A stretch of DNA of 64,000 nt from Cinclus cinclus (lineage: Eukaryota; Chordata; Aves; Passeriformes; Cinclidae): positions 37,706,654 through 37,770,653 of the forward strand of contig NC_085052.1 in assembly GCF_963662255.1 (NCBI RefSeq). Direction: 5' to 3'. The position numbers were made by a program, and so were the translations under genes. Of the stretch, positions 25,853 to 40,200 are shown one piece after another. The notes below the pieces were generated by a model. It saw nothing but the letters and a program-made list of their open reading frames with translations. It ran no database searches and was not told the DNA's origin. How positions within the stretch are numbered: the first letter of the stretch is position 1; every line of letters starts with the position of its first letter.

Positions 25853-28800
25853 TTGGGTCACAATGGTTCCTTGCTTCTCTTAACCTCTGTGGTGTCACAA
25901 CGCATTCCAAGACCTTTTAGGCCACTTGGTCTTACAATGAACTATTTGATTCTTGGCCTCCATGGTGGCGAAATTGTACCAGGTTTTAATTGGGCCCCAT
26001 GCTTTCACAATACATCCCTGCCCCTTTTAGGCCCATTGGTGTCATAAGGGATCATTAGATTGTTAGCGTGCATTGGGTCACAATGGATCCTTGCTTCTCT
26101 TAACCCCTGTGGTGTCACAATGCATCCCATGCCCTTTTAGGCCACTTGATGTCACAATGAATTATTTGATTCTTGGCCTCCATGGTGTCATAATGGTTCC
26201 TTGTTTGTATTGGTCCCCGTTCTGTAACAATTCATCCCTGGCCCTTTTAGGCCCCCTGGTGTCAAATGGGATCCTGGGATTATTAGCCTCCATTGGGTCA
26301 CAATGGATCCTTGCTTCTCTTAACCCCTGTGCTGTCACAATGCATCCCATGCCCTTTTAGGCCACTTGATGTCACAATGAATCATTTGATTCTTGGCCTC
26401 CACGGTGGCATAATAGATCCTTGCTTCTATTGGTCCCCGTGCTGTAACAATCCATCCCTGGCCCTTTTTATACCCCCTGGTGCCACAAGGGATCATTAGA
26501 TTGTTAGCCTGCATTGGGTCACAATGGTTCCTTGCTTCTCTTAACCTCTGTGGTGTCTCAATGCATCCCATGCCCTTTTAGGCCACTTGATGTCACAATC
26601 AATCATTTCAGTCTTGGCCTCCATGGTGTCATAATGGTTCCTTGTTTCTATTGGTCCCCATGCTGTCACAATTCATCCCTGGGCCTTTTACGCCCCCTGG
26701 TGTCAAATGGGATCCTGGGATTATTAGCCTCCATTGGGTCACAATGGTTCCTTGCTTCTCTTAACCACTGTGGTGTCACAATGCATTCCAAGCCCTTTTA
26801 GGCCACTTGATGTCACAATGAACCATTTGATTCTTGGCCTTCATGGTGTCATAATGGTTCCTTGCTTCTATAGGTCCCCATGCTGTCAGAGTCCATCCGT
26901 GGTCCTTTTGCGCCCCCTGGTGTCAAAAGGGATTCTTAGATTGTTAGCCTGCATTGGGTCACAATGGTTCCTTGCTTCTCTTAACCCCTGTGCTGTCACA
27001 ATGCATCCCATGCCCTTTTAGGCCACTTGATGTCACAATAAATCATTTAAATCTTGGCCTCCATGGTGGCGTAATTGTACCAGGTTTTAATTGGGCCCCA
27101 TGCTTTCACAATACATCCCTGCCCCTTTTAGGCCCATTGGTGCCAAAAGGGATCATTACATTGTTAGCCTCCATTGGGTCACAATGGATCCTTGCTTCTC
27201 TTAACCCCTGTGGTGTCACAATGCATCCCATGCCCTTTTAGGCCACTTGATGTCACAATAAATCATTTGATTCTTGGCCTCCATGGTGGCATAATTGTAC
27301 CAGGTTTTACTTGGGCCCCATGCTTTCACAATTCATCCCTGCCCCTTTTAGGCCCATTGGTGTCAAAAGGGATCATTAGATTGTTAGCCTGCATTGGGTC
27401 ACAATGGTTCCTTGCTTCTCTTAACCTCTGTGGTGTCACAATGCATTCCAAGACCTTTTAGGCCACTTGATGTCACAATGAATCATTTGATTCTTGGCCT
27501 CCATGGTGTCATAATGGTTCCTTGTTTCTATTGGGCCCCATGCTGTCACAATTCATCTCTGGCCCTTTTACGCCCCCTGGTGTCAAATGGGATCCTGGGA
27601 TTATTAGCCTCCATTGGGTCACAATGGATCCTTGCTTCTCTTAACCCCTGTGCTGTCACAATGCATCCCATGCCCTTTTAGGCCACTTGATGTCACAATG
27701 AATCATTTGATTCTTGGCCTCCATGGTGGCATAATAGATCCTTGCTTCTATTGGTCCCCGTGCTGTAACAATCCATCCCTGGCACTTTTTATACCCCCTG
27801 GTGCCACAAGGGATCATTAGATTGTTAGCCTGCATTGGGTCACAATGTTTCCTTGCTTCTCTTAACCGCTGTGGTGTCACAATGCATTCCAAGCCCTTTT
27901 AGGCCACTTGATGTCACAATGAACCATTTGATTCTTGGCCTTCATGGTGTCATAATGGTTCCTTGCTTCTATAGGTCCCCATGCTGACAGAGTCCATCTG
28001 TGGTCCTTTTGCGCCCCCTGGTGTCAAAAGGGATTCTTAGATTGTTAGCCTGCATTGGGTCACAATGGATTCTGGCTTCTCTTAACCCCTGTGCTGTCAC
28101 AATGCATCCCATGCCCTTTTAGGCCACTTGATGTCACAATGAATCATTTGATTCTTGGCCTCCATGGTGGCATAATAGATCCTTGCTTCTATTGGTCCCC
28201 GTGCTGTAACAATCCATCCCTGCCCCTTTTAGGCCCATTGGTGTCACAAGGGATCATTAGATTGTTAGCCTGCATTGGGTCACAATGGTTCCTTGCTTCT
28301 CTTAACCCCTGTGCTGTCACCATGCATCCCATGCCCTTTTAGGCCACTTGATGTCACAATGAATCATTTGATTCTTGGCCCCCATTGTGTCATAATTGTT
28401 CCTTGTTTCTATTGGGCCCCATGGTGTCAGAATTCTTCCCTGGCAGTTTTACGCCCCCTGGTGTCAAATGGGATCCTGGGATTATTTGCCTCCATTGGGT
28501 CACAATGGATCCTTGCTTCTCTTAACCCCTGTGCTGTCACAATGCATCCCATGCCCTTTTAGGCCACTTGATGTCACAATGAATCATTTGATTCTTGACC
28601 TCCACGGTGGCATAATAGATCCTTACTTCTATTGGTCCCCGTGCTGTAACAATCCATCCCTGGCCCTTTTTATACCCCCTGGTGCCACAAGGGATCATTA
28701 GGTTGTTAGCCTGCATTGGGTCACAATGGTTCCTTGCTTCTCTTAACCCCTGTGGTGTCACAATGCATCCCATGCCCTTTTAGGCCACTTGATGTCACAA

Positions 28801-31800
28801 TGAATCATTTGATTCTTGGCCTCCATGGTGGCGTAAATGTACCAGGTTTTAATTGGGCCCCATGCTTTCACAGAAAATCCCTGCCACTTTTAGGCCCATT
28901 GGTTTCAAAAGGGATCATTAGATTGTTAGCCTGCATTGGGTCACAATGGATCCTTGCTTCTCTTAACCCCTGTGCTGTCGCAATGCATCCCATGCCCTTT
29001 TAGGCCACTTGATGTCACAATGAATCATTTGATTCTTGGCCTCCATGGTGGCGTAATTGTACCAGGTTTTACTTGGGCCCCATGCTTTCACAATTCATCC
29101 CTGCCCCTTTTAGGCCCATTGGTGTCAAAAGGGATCATTAGATTGTTAGCCTCCATTGGGTCACAATGGATCCTTGCTTCTCTTAACCTCTGTGGTGTCA
29201 CAATGCATCCCATGCCCTTTTAGGCCACTTGATGTCACAATGAATCATTTGATTCTTGGCCTCCATGGTGTCATAATGGTTCCTTGTTTCTATTGGGCCC
29301 CATGCTGTCACAATTCATCCCTGGCCCTTTTACGCCCCCTGGTGTCAAATGGGATCCTGGGATTATTAGCCTCCATTGGGACACAATGGATCCTTGCTTC
29401 TCTTAACCCCTGTGGTGTCACAATGCATCCCATACCCTTTTAGGCCACTTGATGTCACAATGAATCATTTGATTCTTGGCCTCCACGGTGGCATAATAGA
29501 TTTTTGCTTCTATTGGTCCCCGTGCTGTAACAATCCATCCCTGGCCCTTTTTATACCCCCTGGTGCCACAAGGGATCATTAGATTGTTAGCCTGCATTGG
29601 GTCACAATGGTTCCTTGCTTCTCTTAACCTCTGTGCTGTCACAATGCATTCCAAGCCCTTTTAGGCCACTTGGTGTTAGAATGAACCATTTGATTCTTGG
29701 CCTTCATGGTGTCATAATGGTTCCTTGCTTCTATAGGTCCCCACGCTGTCAGAGTTCACCCGTGGTCCTTTTGCGCCCCCTGGTGCCACAAGGGATCATT
29801 AGATTGTTAGCCTGCATTGGGTCACAATGGTTCCTTGCTTCTCTTAACCCCTGTGGTGTCACAATGCATCCCATGCCCTTTTAGGCCACTTGATGTCACA
29901 ATGAATCATTTGATTCTTGGCCTCCACGGTGGCATAATAGATCCTTGCTTCTATTGGTCCCCGTGCTGTAACAATCCATCCCTGGCCCTTTTTATACCCC
30001 CTGGTGCCACAAGGGATCATTAGATTGTTAGACTGCATTGGGTCACAATGGTTCCTTGCTTCTCTTAACCCCTGTGGTGTCACAATGCATCCCATGCCCT
30101 TTTAGGCCACTTGATGTCACAATGAATCATTTGATTCTTGGCCTCCATGGTGGCATAATTGTACCAGGTTTTACTTGGGCCCCATGCTTTCACAATTCAT
30201 CCCTGCCCCTTTTAGGCCCATTGGTGTCACAAGGGATCATTAGATTGTTAGCCTGCATTGGGTCACAATGGTTCCTTGCTTCTCTTAACCTCTGTGGTGT
30301 CACAATGCATCCCATGCCCTTTTAGGCCACTTGATGTCACAATGAATCATTTGATTTTTGGCCTCCATGGTGGCATAATTGTTCCAGGTTTACTTGGGCC
30401 CCATGCTGTCACAATTCATCCCTGACCCTTTTACGCCCCCTGGTGTCAAATGGGATCCTGGGATTATTAGCCTCCATTGGGTCACAATGGATCCTTGCTT
30501 CTCTTAACCCCTGTGCTGTCACAATGCATCCCATGCCCTTTTAGGCCACTTGATGTCACAATGAATCATTTGATTCTTGGCCTCCACGGTGGCATAATAG
30601 ATCCTTGCTTCTATTGGTCCCCGTGCTGTAACAATCCATCCCTGGCCCTTTTTTACATCCCCTGGTGCCAAAAGGGATCATTAGATTGTTAGCCTGCATT
30701 GGTCACAATGGTTCCTTGCTTCTCTTAACCTCTGTGGTGTCACAATGCTTTCCAAGCCCTTTTAGGCCACTTGATGTCACAATGAACCATTTGATTCTTG
30801 GCCTTCATGGTGTGATAATGGTTCCTTGTTTCTATTGGGCCCCATGCTGTCACAATTCATCCCTGGCCCTTTTACGACCCCTGGTGTCAAATGGGATGCT
30901 GGGATTATTAGCCTCCATTGGGTCACAATGGATCCTTGCTTCTCTTAACCCCTGTGCTGTCACAATGCATCCCATGCCCTTTTAGGCCACTTGATGTCAC
31001 AATGAATCATTTGATTCTTGGCCTCCATGGTGGCGTAATTGTACCAGGTTTTACTTGGGCCCCATGCTTTCACAATACATCCCTGCACCTTTTAGGCCCA
31101 TTGGTGTCACAAGGGATCATTAGATTGTTAGCCTGCATTGGGTCACAATGGATCCTTGCTTCTCTTAACCTCTGTGCTGTCACAATGCATCCCATGCCCT
31201 TTTAGGCCACATGATGTCACAATGAATCATTTGATTCTTGGCCTCCATGGTGGCATAATAGATCCTTGCTTCTATTGGTACCCGTGCTGTAACAATCCAT
31301 CCCTGGCACTTTTTATGCCCCCTGGTGCCACAAGGGATCATTAGATTGTTAGCCTGCATTGGGTCACAATGGATCCTTGCTTCTCTTAACCCCTGTGGTG
31401 TCACAATGCATCCCATGCACTTTTAGGCCACTTGATGTCACAATGAATCATTTGATTCTTGGCCTCCATGGTGGCGTAATTGTACCAGGATTTACTTGGG
31501 CCCCATGCTTTCACAATTCATCCCTGCCCCTTTTAGGCCCATTGGTGTCAAAAGGGATCATTAGATTGTTAGCCTGCATTGGGTCACAATGGATCCTTGC
31601 TTCTCTTAACCCCTGTGGTGTCACAATGCATGCCATGCCCTTTCAGGCCACATGATGTCACAATGAATCATTTGATTCTTGGCCTCCATGGTGTCATAAT
31701 GGTTCCTTGTTTCTATTGGGCCCCATGCTGTCACAATTCATCCCTGGCCCTTTTACGCCCCCTGGTGTCAAATGGGATCCTGGGATTATTAGCCTCCATT

Positions 31801-32216
31801 GGGTCACAATGGATCCTTGCTTCTCTTAACCCCTGTGCTGTCACAATGCATTCCATGCCCTTTTAGGCCACTTGATGTCACAATGAATCATTTGATTCTT
31901 GGCCTCCACGGTGGCATAATAGATCCTTGCTTCTATTGGTCCCCGTGCTGTAACAATCCATCCCTGGCCCTTTTTATACCCCCGGTGCCACAAGGGATCA
32001 TTAGATTGTTAGCCTGCATTGGTTCACCATGGTTCCTTGCTTCTCTTAACCTCTGTGGTGTCACAATGCATTCCAAGCCCTTTTAGGCCACTTGGTCTTA
32101 CAATGAACCATTTGATTCTTGGCCTTCATGGTGTCATAATGGTTCCTTGCTTCTACAGGTCCCCATGCTGTCAGAGTTCATCCGTGGTCCTTTTGCGCCC
32201 CCTGGTGTCAAAAGGG

Positions 32217-32232
32217 ATTCTTAGATTCTTAG
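32217..32232 (+). repeat. 8-bp perfect duplication in s6 (ATTCTTAG twice)
   Basis: The class D unit at 32019-32246 is 228 bp because ATTCTTAG occurs twice in a row. The copies in R2 and R3 (41035-41050 and 44787-44802) are identical. Confidence 0.92.
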
Positions 32233-34228
32233 ATTGTTAGCCTGCATTGGGTCACAATGGAACCTTGCTTCTCTTAACCCCTGTGCTGTCACAATGCATC
32301 CCATGCCCTTTTAGGCCACTTGATGTCACAATGAATCATTTGATTCTTGGCCTCCATGGTGGCATAATTGTACCAGGTTTTACTTGGGCCCCATGCTTTC
32401 ACAATTCATCCCTGCCCCTTTTAGGCCCATTGGTGTCACAAGGGATCATTAGATTGTTAGCCTGCATTGGGTCACAATGGTTCCTTGCTTCTCTTAACCT
32501 ATGTGGTGTCACAATGCATCCCATGCCCTTTCAGGCCACATGATGTCACAATGAATCATTTGATTCTTGGCCTCCACGGTGGCATAATAGATCCTTGCTT
32601 CTATTGGTCCCCGTGCTGTAACAATCCATCCCTGGCACTTTTAATACCCCCTGGAGGCACAAGGGATCATTAGATTGTTAGCGTGCATTGGGTCACAATG
32701 GATCCTTGCTTCTCTTAACCCCTGTGCTGTCACAATGCATCCCATGCCCTTTTAGGCCACTTGATGTCACAATGAATCATTTGATTCTTGGCCTCCACGG
32801 TGGCATAATAGATCCTTACTTCTATTGGTCCCCGTGCTGTAACAATCCAGCCCTGGCCCTTTTTATACCCCCTGGTGCCAAAAGGGATCATTAGATTGTT
32901 AGCCTGCATTGGGTCACAATGGTTCCTTGCTTCTCTTAACCTCTGTGGTGTCACAATTCTTTCCAAGGCCTTTTAGGCCACTAGATGTCACAATGAACCA
33001 TTTGATTCTTGGCCTTCATGGTGTCATAAGGGTTCCTTGCTTCTATAGGTCCCCACGCTGTCAAGGTTCATCTGTGGTCCTTTTGCGCCCCTTGGTGTCA
33101 AAAGGGAATCTTAGATTGTTAGCCTGCATTGGGTCACAATGGTTCCTTGCTTCTCTTAACCCCTGTGGTGCCACAATGCATCCCATGCCCTTTTAGGCCA
33201 CTTGGTCTTAGAATGAACCATTTGATTCTTGGCCTCCATGGTGTGATAATGGTTCCTAGTTTCTATTGGGCCCCATGCTGTCACAATTCATCCCTGGCCC
33301 TTTTACGCCCCCTGGTGTCAAATGGGATGCTGGGATTATTAGCCTCCCTTGGGTCACAATGGATCCTTGCTTCTCTTAACCCCTGTGCTGTCACAATGCA
33401 TCCCATGCCCTTTTAGGCCACTTGATGTCACAATGAATCATTTGATTCTTGGCCTCCATGGTGGCGTAATTGTACCAGGTTTTACTTGGGCCCCATGCTT
33501 TCACAAGTCATCCCTGCCCCTTTTAAGTCCATTGGTGTCAAAAGGGATCATTAGATTGTTAGCCTCCATTGGGTCACAATGGATCCTTGCTTCTCTTAAC
33601 CTCTGTGGTGTCACAATGCATCCCATGCCCTTTTAGGCCACTTGATGTCACAATGAATCATTTGATTCTTGGCCTCCATGGTGGCATAATAGATCCTTGC
33701 TTCTATTGGTACCCGTGCTGTAACAATCCATCCCTGGCCTTTTTATGCCCCCTGGTGCCACAAGGGATCATTAGATTGTTAGCCTGCATTGGGTCACAAT
33801 GGATCCTTGCTTCTCTTAACCCCTGTGGTGTCACAATGCATCCCATGCCCTTTTAGGCCACTTGATGTCACAATGAATCATTTGATTCTTGGCCTCCATG
33901 GTGGCGTAATTGTACCAGGTTTTACTTGGGCCCCATGCTTTCACACTTCATCCCTGCCCCTTTTAGGCCCATTGGTGTCAAAAGGGATCATTAGATTGTT
34001 AGCCTGCATTGGGTCACAATGGTTCCTTGCTTCGCTTAACCTCTGTGGTGTCAAAATGCATCCCATGCCCTTTTAGGCCACTTGATGTCACAATGAATCA
34101 TTTGATTCTTGGCCTCCATGGTGTGGTAATGGTTCCTTGTTTCTATTGGGCCCCATGCTGTCACAATTCATCCCTGGCCCTTTTACGCCCCCTGGTGTCA
34201 AATGGGATCCTGGGATTATTAGCCTGCA

Positions 34229-37200
34229 TTGGGTCACAATGGATCCTTGCTTCTCTTAACCCCTGTGCTGTCACAATGCATCCCATGCCCTTTTAGGCCA
34301 CTTGATGTCACAATGAATCATTTGATTCTTGGCCTCCACGGTGGCATAATAGATCCTTGCTTCTATTGGTCCCCGTGCTGTAACAATCCATCCCTGGCCC
34401 TTTTTATACCCCCTGGTGCCACAAGGGATCATTAGATTGTTAGCCTGCATTGGGTCACAATGGTTCCTTGCTTGTCTTAACCTCTGTGGTGTCACAACGC
34501 ATTCCAAGCCCTTTTAGGCCACTTGGTCTTACAATGAACCATTTGATTCTTGGCCTCCATGGTGGCGAAATTGTACCAGGTTTTAATTGGGCCCCATGCT
34601 TTCACAATCCATCCCTGGCCCTTTTTATACCCCCTGGTGCCACAAGGGATCATTAGATTGTTAGCCTGCATTGGGTCACAATGGTTCCTTGCTTCTCTTA
34701 ACCTCTGTGGTGTCACAACGCATTCCAAGACCTTTTAGGCCACTTGGTCTTACAATGAACTATTTGATTCTTGGCCTCCATGGTGGCGAAATTGTACCAG
34801 GTTTTAATTGGGCCCCATGCTTTCACAATACATCCCTGCCCCTTTTAGGCCCATTGGTGTCATAAGGGATCATTAGATTGTTAGCGTGCATTGGGTCACA
34901 ATGGATCCTTGCTTCTCTTAACCCCTGTGGTGTCACAATGCATCCCATGCCCTTTTAGGCCACTTGATGTCACAATGAATTATTTGATTCTTGGCCTCCA
35001 TGGTGTCATAATGGTTCCTTGTTTGTATTGGTCCCCGTTCTGTAACAATTCATCCCTGGCCCTTTTAGGCCCCCTGGTGTCAAATGGGATCCTGGGATTA
35101 TTAGCCTCCATTGGGTCACAATGGATCCTTGCTTCTCTTAACCCCTGTGCTGTCACAATGCATCCCATGCCCTTTTAGGCCACTTGATGTCACAATGAAT
35201 CATTTGATTCTTGGCCTCCACGGTGGCATAATAGATCCTTGCTTCTATTGGTCCCCGTGCTGTAACAATCCATCCCTGGCCCTTTTTATACCCCCTGGTG
35301 CCACAAGGGATCATTAGATTGTTAGCCTGCATTGGGTCACAATGGTTCCTTGCTTCTCTTAACCTCTGTGGTGTCTCAATGCATCCCATGCCCTTTTAGG
35401 CCACTTGATGTCACAATCAATCATTTCAGTCTTGGCCTCCATGGTGTCATAATGGTTCCTTGTTTCTATTGGTCCCCATGCTGTCACAATTCATCCCTGG
35501 GCCTTTTACGCCCCCTGGTGTCAAATGGGATCCTGGGATTATTAGCCTCCATTGGGTCACAATGGTTCCTTGCTTCTCTTAACCACTGTGGTGTCACAAT
35601 GCATTCCAAGCCCTTTTAGGCCACTTGATGTCACAATGAACCATTTGATTCTTGGCCTTCATGGTGTCATAATGGTTCCTTGCTTCTATAGGTCCCCATG
35701 CTGTCAGAGTCCATCCGTGGTCCTTTTGCGCCCCCTGGTGTCAAAAGGGATTCTTAGATTGTTAGCCTGCATTGGGTCACAATGGTTCCTTGCTTCTCTT
35801 AACCCCTGTGCTGTCACAATGCATCCCATGCCCTTTTAGGCCACTTGATGTCACAATAAATCATTTAAATCTTGGCCTCCATGGTGGCGTAATTGTACCA
35901 GGTTTTAATTGGGCCCCATGCTTTCACAATACATCCCTGCCCCTTTTAGGCCCATTGGTGCCAAAAGGGATCATTACATTGTTAGCCTCCATTGGGTCAC
36001 AATGGATCCTTGCTTCTCTTAACCCCTGTGGTGTCACAATGCATCCCATGCCCTTTTAGGCCACTTGATGTCACAATAAATCATTTGATTCTTGGCCTCC
36101 ATGGTGGCATAATTGTACCAGGTTTTACTTGGGCCCCATGCTTTCACAATTCATCCCTGCCCCTTTTAGGCCCATTGGTGTCAAAAGGGATCATTAGATT
36201 GTTAGCCTGCATTGGGTCACAATGGTTCCTTGCTTCTCTTAACCTCTGTGGTGTCACAATGCATTCCAAGACCTTTTAGGCCACTTGATGTCACAATGAA
36301 TCATTTGATTCTTGGCCTCCATGGTGTCATAATGGTTCCTTGTTTCTATTGGGCCCCATGCTGTCACAATTCATCTCTGGCCCTTTTACGCCCCCTGGTG
36401 TCAAATGGGATCCTGGGATTATTAGCCTCCATTGGGTCACAATGGATCCTTGCTTCTCTTAACCCCTGTGCTGTCACAATGCATCCCATGCCCTTTTAGG
36501 CCACTTGATGTCACAATGAATCATTTGATTCTTGGCCTCCATGGTGGCATAATAGATCCTTGCTTCTATTGGTCCCCGTGCTGTAACAATCCATCCCTGG
36601 CACTTTTTATACCCCCTGGTGCCACAAGGGATCATTAGATTGTTAGCCTGCATTGGGTCACAATGTTTCCTTGCTTCTCTTAACCGCTGTGGTGTCACAA
36701 TGCATTCCAAGCCCTTTTAGGCCACTTGATGTCACAATGAACCATTTGATTCTTGGCCTTCATGGTGTCATAATGGTTCCTTGCTTCTATAGGTCCCCAT
36801 GCTGACAGAGTCCATCTGTGGTCCTTTTGCGCCCCCTGGTGTCAAAAGGGATTCTTAGATTGTTAGCCTGCATTGGGTCACAATGGATTCTGGCTTCTCT
36901 TAACCCCTGTGCTGTCACAATGCATCCCATGCCCTTTTAGGCCACTTGATGTCACAATGAATCATTTGATTCTTGGCCTCCATGGTGGCATAATAGATCC
37001 TTGCTTCTATTGGTCCCCGTGCTGTAACAATCCATCCCTGCCCCTTTTAGGCCCATTGGTGTCACAAGGGATCATTAGATTGTTAGCCTGCATTGGGTCA
37101 CAATGGTTCCTTGCTTCTCTTAACCCCTGTGCTGTCACCATGCATCCCATGCCCTTTTAGGCCACTTGATGTCACAATGAATCATTTGATTCTTGGCCCC

Positions 37201-40200
37201 CATTGTGTCATAATTGTTCCTTGTTTCTATTGGGCCCCATGGTGTCAGAATTCTTCCCTGGCAGTTTTACGCCCCCTGGTGTCAAATGGGATCCTGGGAT
37301 TATTTGCCTCCATTGGGTCACAATGGATCCTTGCTTCTCTTAACCCCTGTGCTGTCACAATGCATCCCATGCCCTTTTAGGCCACTTGATGTCACAATGA
37401 ATCATTTGATTCTTGACCTCCACGGTGGCATAATAGATCCTTACTTCTATTGGTCCCCGTGCTGTAACAATCCATCCCTGGCCCTTTTTATACCCCCTGG
37501 TGCCACAAGGGATCATTAGGTTGTTAGCCTGCATTGGGTCACAATGGTTCCTTGCTTCTCTTAACCCCTGTGGTGTCACAATGCATCCCATGCCCTTTTA
37601 GGCCACTTGATGTCACAATGAATCATTTGATTCTTGGCCTCCATGGTGGCGTAAATGTACCAGGTTTTAATTGGGCCCCATGCTTTCACAGAAAATCCCT
37701 GCCACTTTTAGGCCCATTGGTTTCAAAAGGGATCATTAGATTGTTAGCCTGCATTGGGTCACAATGGATCCTTGCTTCTCTTAACCCCTGTGCTGTCGCA
37801 ATGCATCCCATGCCCTTTTAGGCCACTTGATGTCACAATGAATCATTTGATTCTTGGCCTCCATGGTGGCGTAATTGTACCAGGTTTTACTTGGGCCCCA
37901 TGCTTTCACAATTCATCCCTGCCCCTTTTAGGCCCATTGGTGTCAAAAGGGATCATTAGATTGTTAGCCTCCATTGGGTCACAATGGATCCTTGCTTCTC
38001 TTAACCTCTGTGGTGTCACAATGCATCCCATGCCCTTTTAGGCCACTTGATGTCACAATGAATCATTTGATTCTTGGCCTCCATGGTGTCATAATGGTTC
38101 CTTGTTTCTATTGGGCCCCATGCTGTCACAATTCATCCCTGGCCCTTTTACGCCCCCTGGTGTCAAATGGGATCCTGGGATTATTAGCCTCCATTGGGAC
38201 ACAATGGATCCTTGCTTCTCTTAACCCCTGTGGTGTCACAATGCATCCCATACCCTTTTAGGCCACTTGATGTCACAATGAATCATTTGATTCTTGGCCT
38301 CCACGGTGGCATAATAGATTTTTGCTTCTATTGGTCCCCGTGCTGTAACAATCCATCCCTGGCCCTTTTTATACCCCCTGGTGCCACAAGGGATCATTAG
38401 ATTGTTAGCCTGCATTGGGTCACAATGGTTCCTTGCTTCTCTTAACCTCTGTGCTGTCACAATGCATTCCAAGCCCTTTTAGGCCACTTGGTGTTAGAAT
38501 GAACCATTTGATTCTTGGCCTTCATGGTGTCATAATGGTTCCTTGCTTCTATAGGTCCCCACGCTGTCAGAGTTCACCCGTGGTCCTTTTGCGCCCCCTG
38601 GTGCCACAAGGGATCATTAGATTGTTAGCCTGCATTGGGTCACAATGGTTCCTTGCTTCTCTTAACCCCTGTGGTGTCACAATGCATCCCATGCCCTTTT
38701 AGGCCACTTGATGTCACAATGAATCATTTGATTCTTGGCCTCCACGGTGGCATAATAGATCCTTGCTTCTATTGGTCCCCGTGCTGTAACAATCCATCCC
38801 TGGCCCTTTTTATACCCCCTGGTGCCACAAGGGATCATTAGATTGTTAGACTGCATTGGGTCACAATGGTTCCTTGCTTCTCTTAACCCCTGTGGTGTCA
38901 CAATGCATCCCATGCCCTTTTAGGCCACTTGATGTCACAATGAATCATTTGATTCTTGGCCTCCATGGTGGCATAATTGTACCAGGTTTTACTTGGGCCC
39001 CATGCTTTCACAATTCATCCCTGCCCCTTTTAGGCCCATTGGTGTCACAAGGGATCATTAGATTGTTAGCCTGCATTGGGTCACAATGGTTCCTTGCTTC
39101 TCTTAACCTCTGTGGTGTCACAATGCATCCCATGCCCTTTTAGGCCACTTGATGTCACAATGAATCATTTGATTTTTGGCCTCCATGGTGGCATAATTGT
39201 TCCAGGTTTACTTGGGCCCCATGCTGTCACAATTCATCCCTGACCCTTTTACGCCCCCTGGTGTCAAATGGGATCCTGGGATTATTAGCCTCCATTGGGT
39301 CACAATGGATCCTTGCTTCTCTTAACCCCTGTGCTGTCACAATGCATCCCATGCCCTTTTAGGCCACTTGATGTCACAATGAATCATTTGATTCTTGGCC
39401 TCCACGGTGGCATAATAGATCCTTGCTTCTATTGGTCCCCGTGCTGTAACAATCCATCCCTGGCCCTTTTTTACATCCCCTGGTGCCAAAAGGGATCATT
39501 AGATTGTTAGCCTGCATTGGTCACAATGGTTCCTTGCTTCTCTTAACCTCTGTGGTGTCACAATGCTTTCCAAGCCCTTTTAGGCCACTTGATGTCACAA
39601 TGAACCATTTGATTCTTGGCCTTCATGGTGTGATAATGGTTCCTTGTTTCTATTGGGCCCCATGCTGTCACAATTCATCCCTGGCCCTTTTACGACCCCT
39701 GGTGTCAAATGGGATGCTGGGATTATTAGCCTCCATTGGGTCACAATGGATCCTTGCTTCTCTTAACCCCTGTGCTGTCACAATGCATCCCATGCCCTTT
39801 TAGGCCACTTGATGTCACAATGAATCATTTGATTCTTGGCCTCCATGGTGGCGTAATTGTACCAGGTTTTACTTGGGCCCCATGCTTTCACAATACATCC
39901 CTGCACCTTTTAGGCCCATTGGTGTCACAAGGGATCATTAGATTGTTAGCCTGCATTGGGTCACAATGGATCCTTGCTTCTCTTAACCTCTGTGCTGTCA
40001 CAATGCATCCCATGCCCTTTTAGGCCACATGATGTCACAATGAATCATTTGATTCTTGGCCTCCATGGTGGCATAATAGATCCTTGCTTCTATTGGTACC
40101 CGTGCTGTAACAATCCATCCCTGGCACTTTTTATGCCCCCTGGTGCCACAAGGGATCATTAGATTGTTAGCCTGCATTGGGTCACAATGGATCCTTGCTT

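Larger units (their letters stand above)
25411..34228 (+). repeat. 40-unit higher-order repeat, copy R1 (8818 bp)
   Basis: Forty units, starting with a class B unit at 25411 and ending with a hybrid unit at 34009-34228, recur at a constant offset of 8818 bp. The first half of the block (for example 26514-28054) contains units related to P1 (8234-9774), while the second half carries its own variants: GGCCCCCATTGTGTCATAATTG at 28377, CACAGAAAATCCC at 28869, the CTTTTTTACATCCCC unit at 30477, an 8 bp duplication at 32217 and CTTCGCTTAACC at 34032. The only R1/R2 difference I found is the C/G in CCTSCATT near the end (34226 is G, 43044 is C), which is explained by the hybrid last unit. Such identity points to a very recent duplication or to an assembly duplication. 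Confidence 0.93.

Noticed and set aside
34032..34048. CENP-B box-like sequence (CTTCGCTTAACCTCTGT) in units at 34009, 42827, 46579 and 47688
   Set aside because: It has the TTCG and the central A, but TCTG replaces the required CGGG, and most units lack even the CG (CTTCTCTTAACC). I found no match to TTCGNNNNANNCGGG in the units read.
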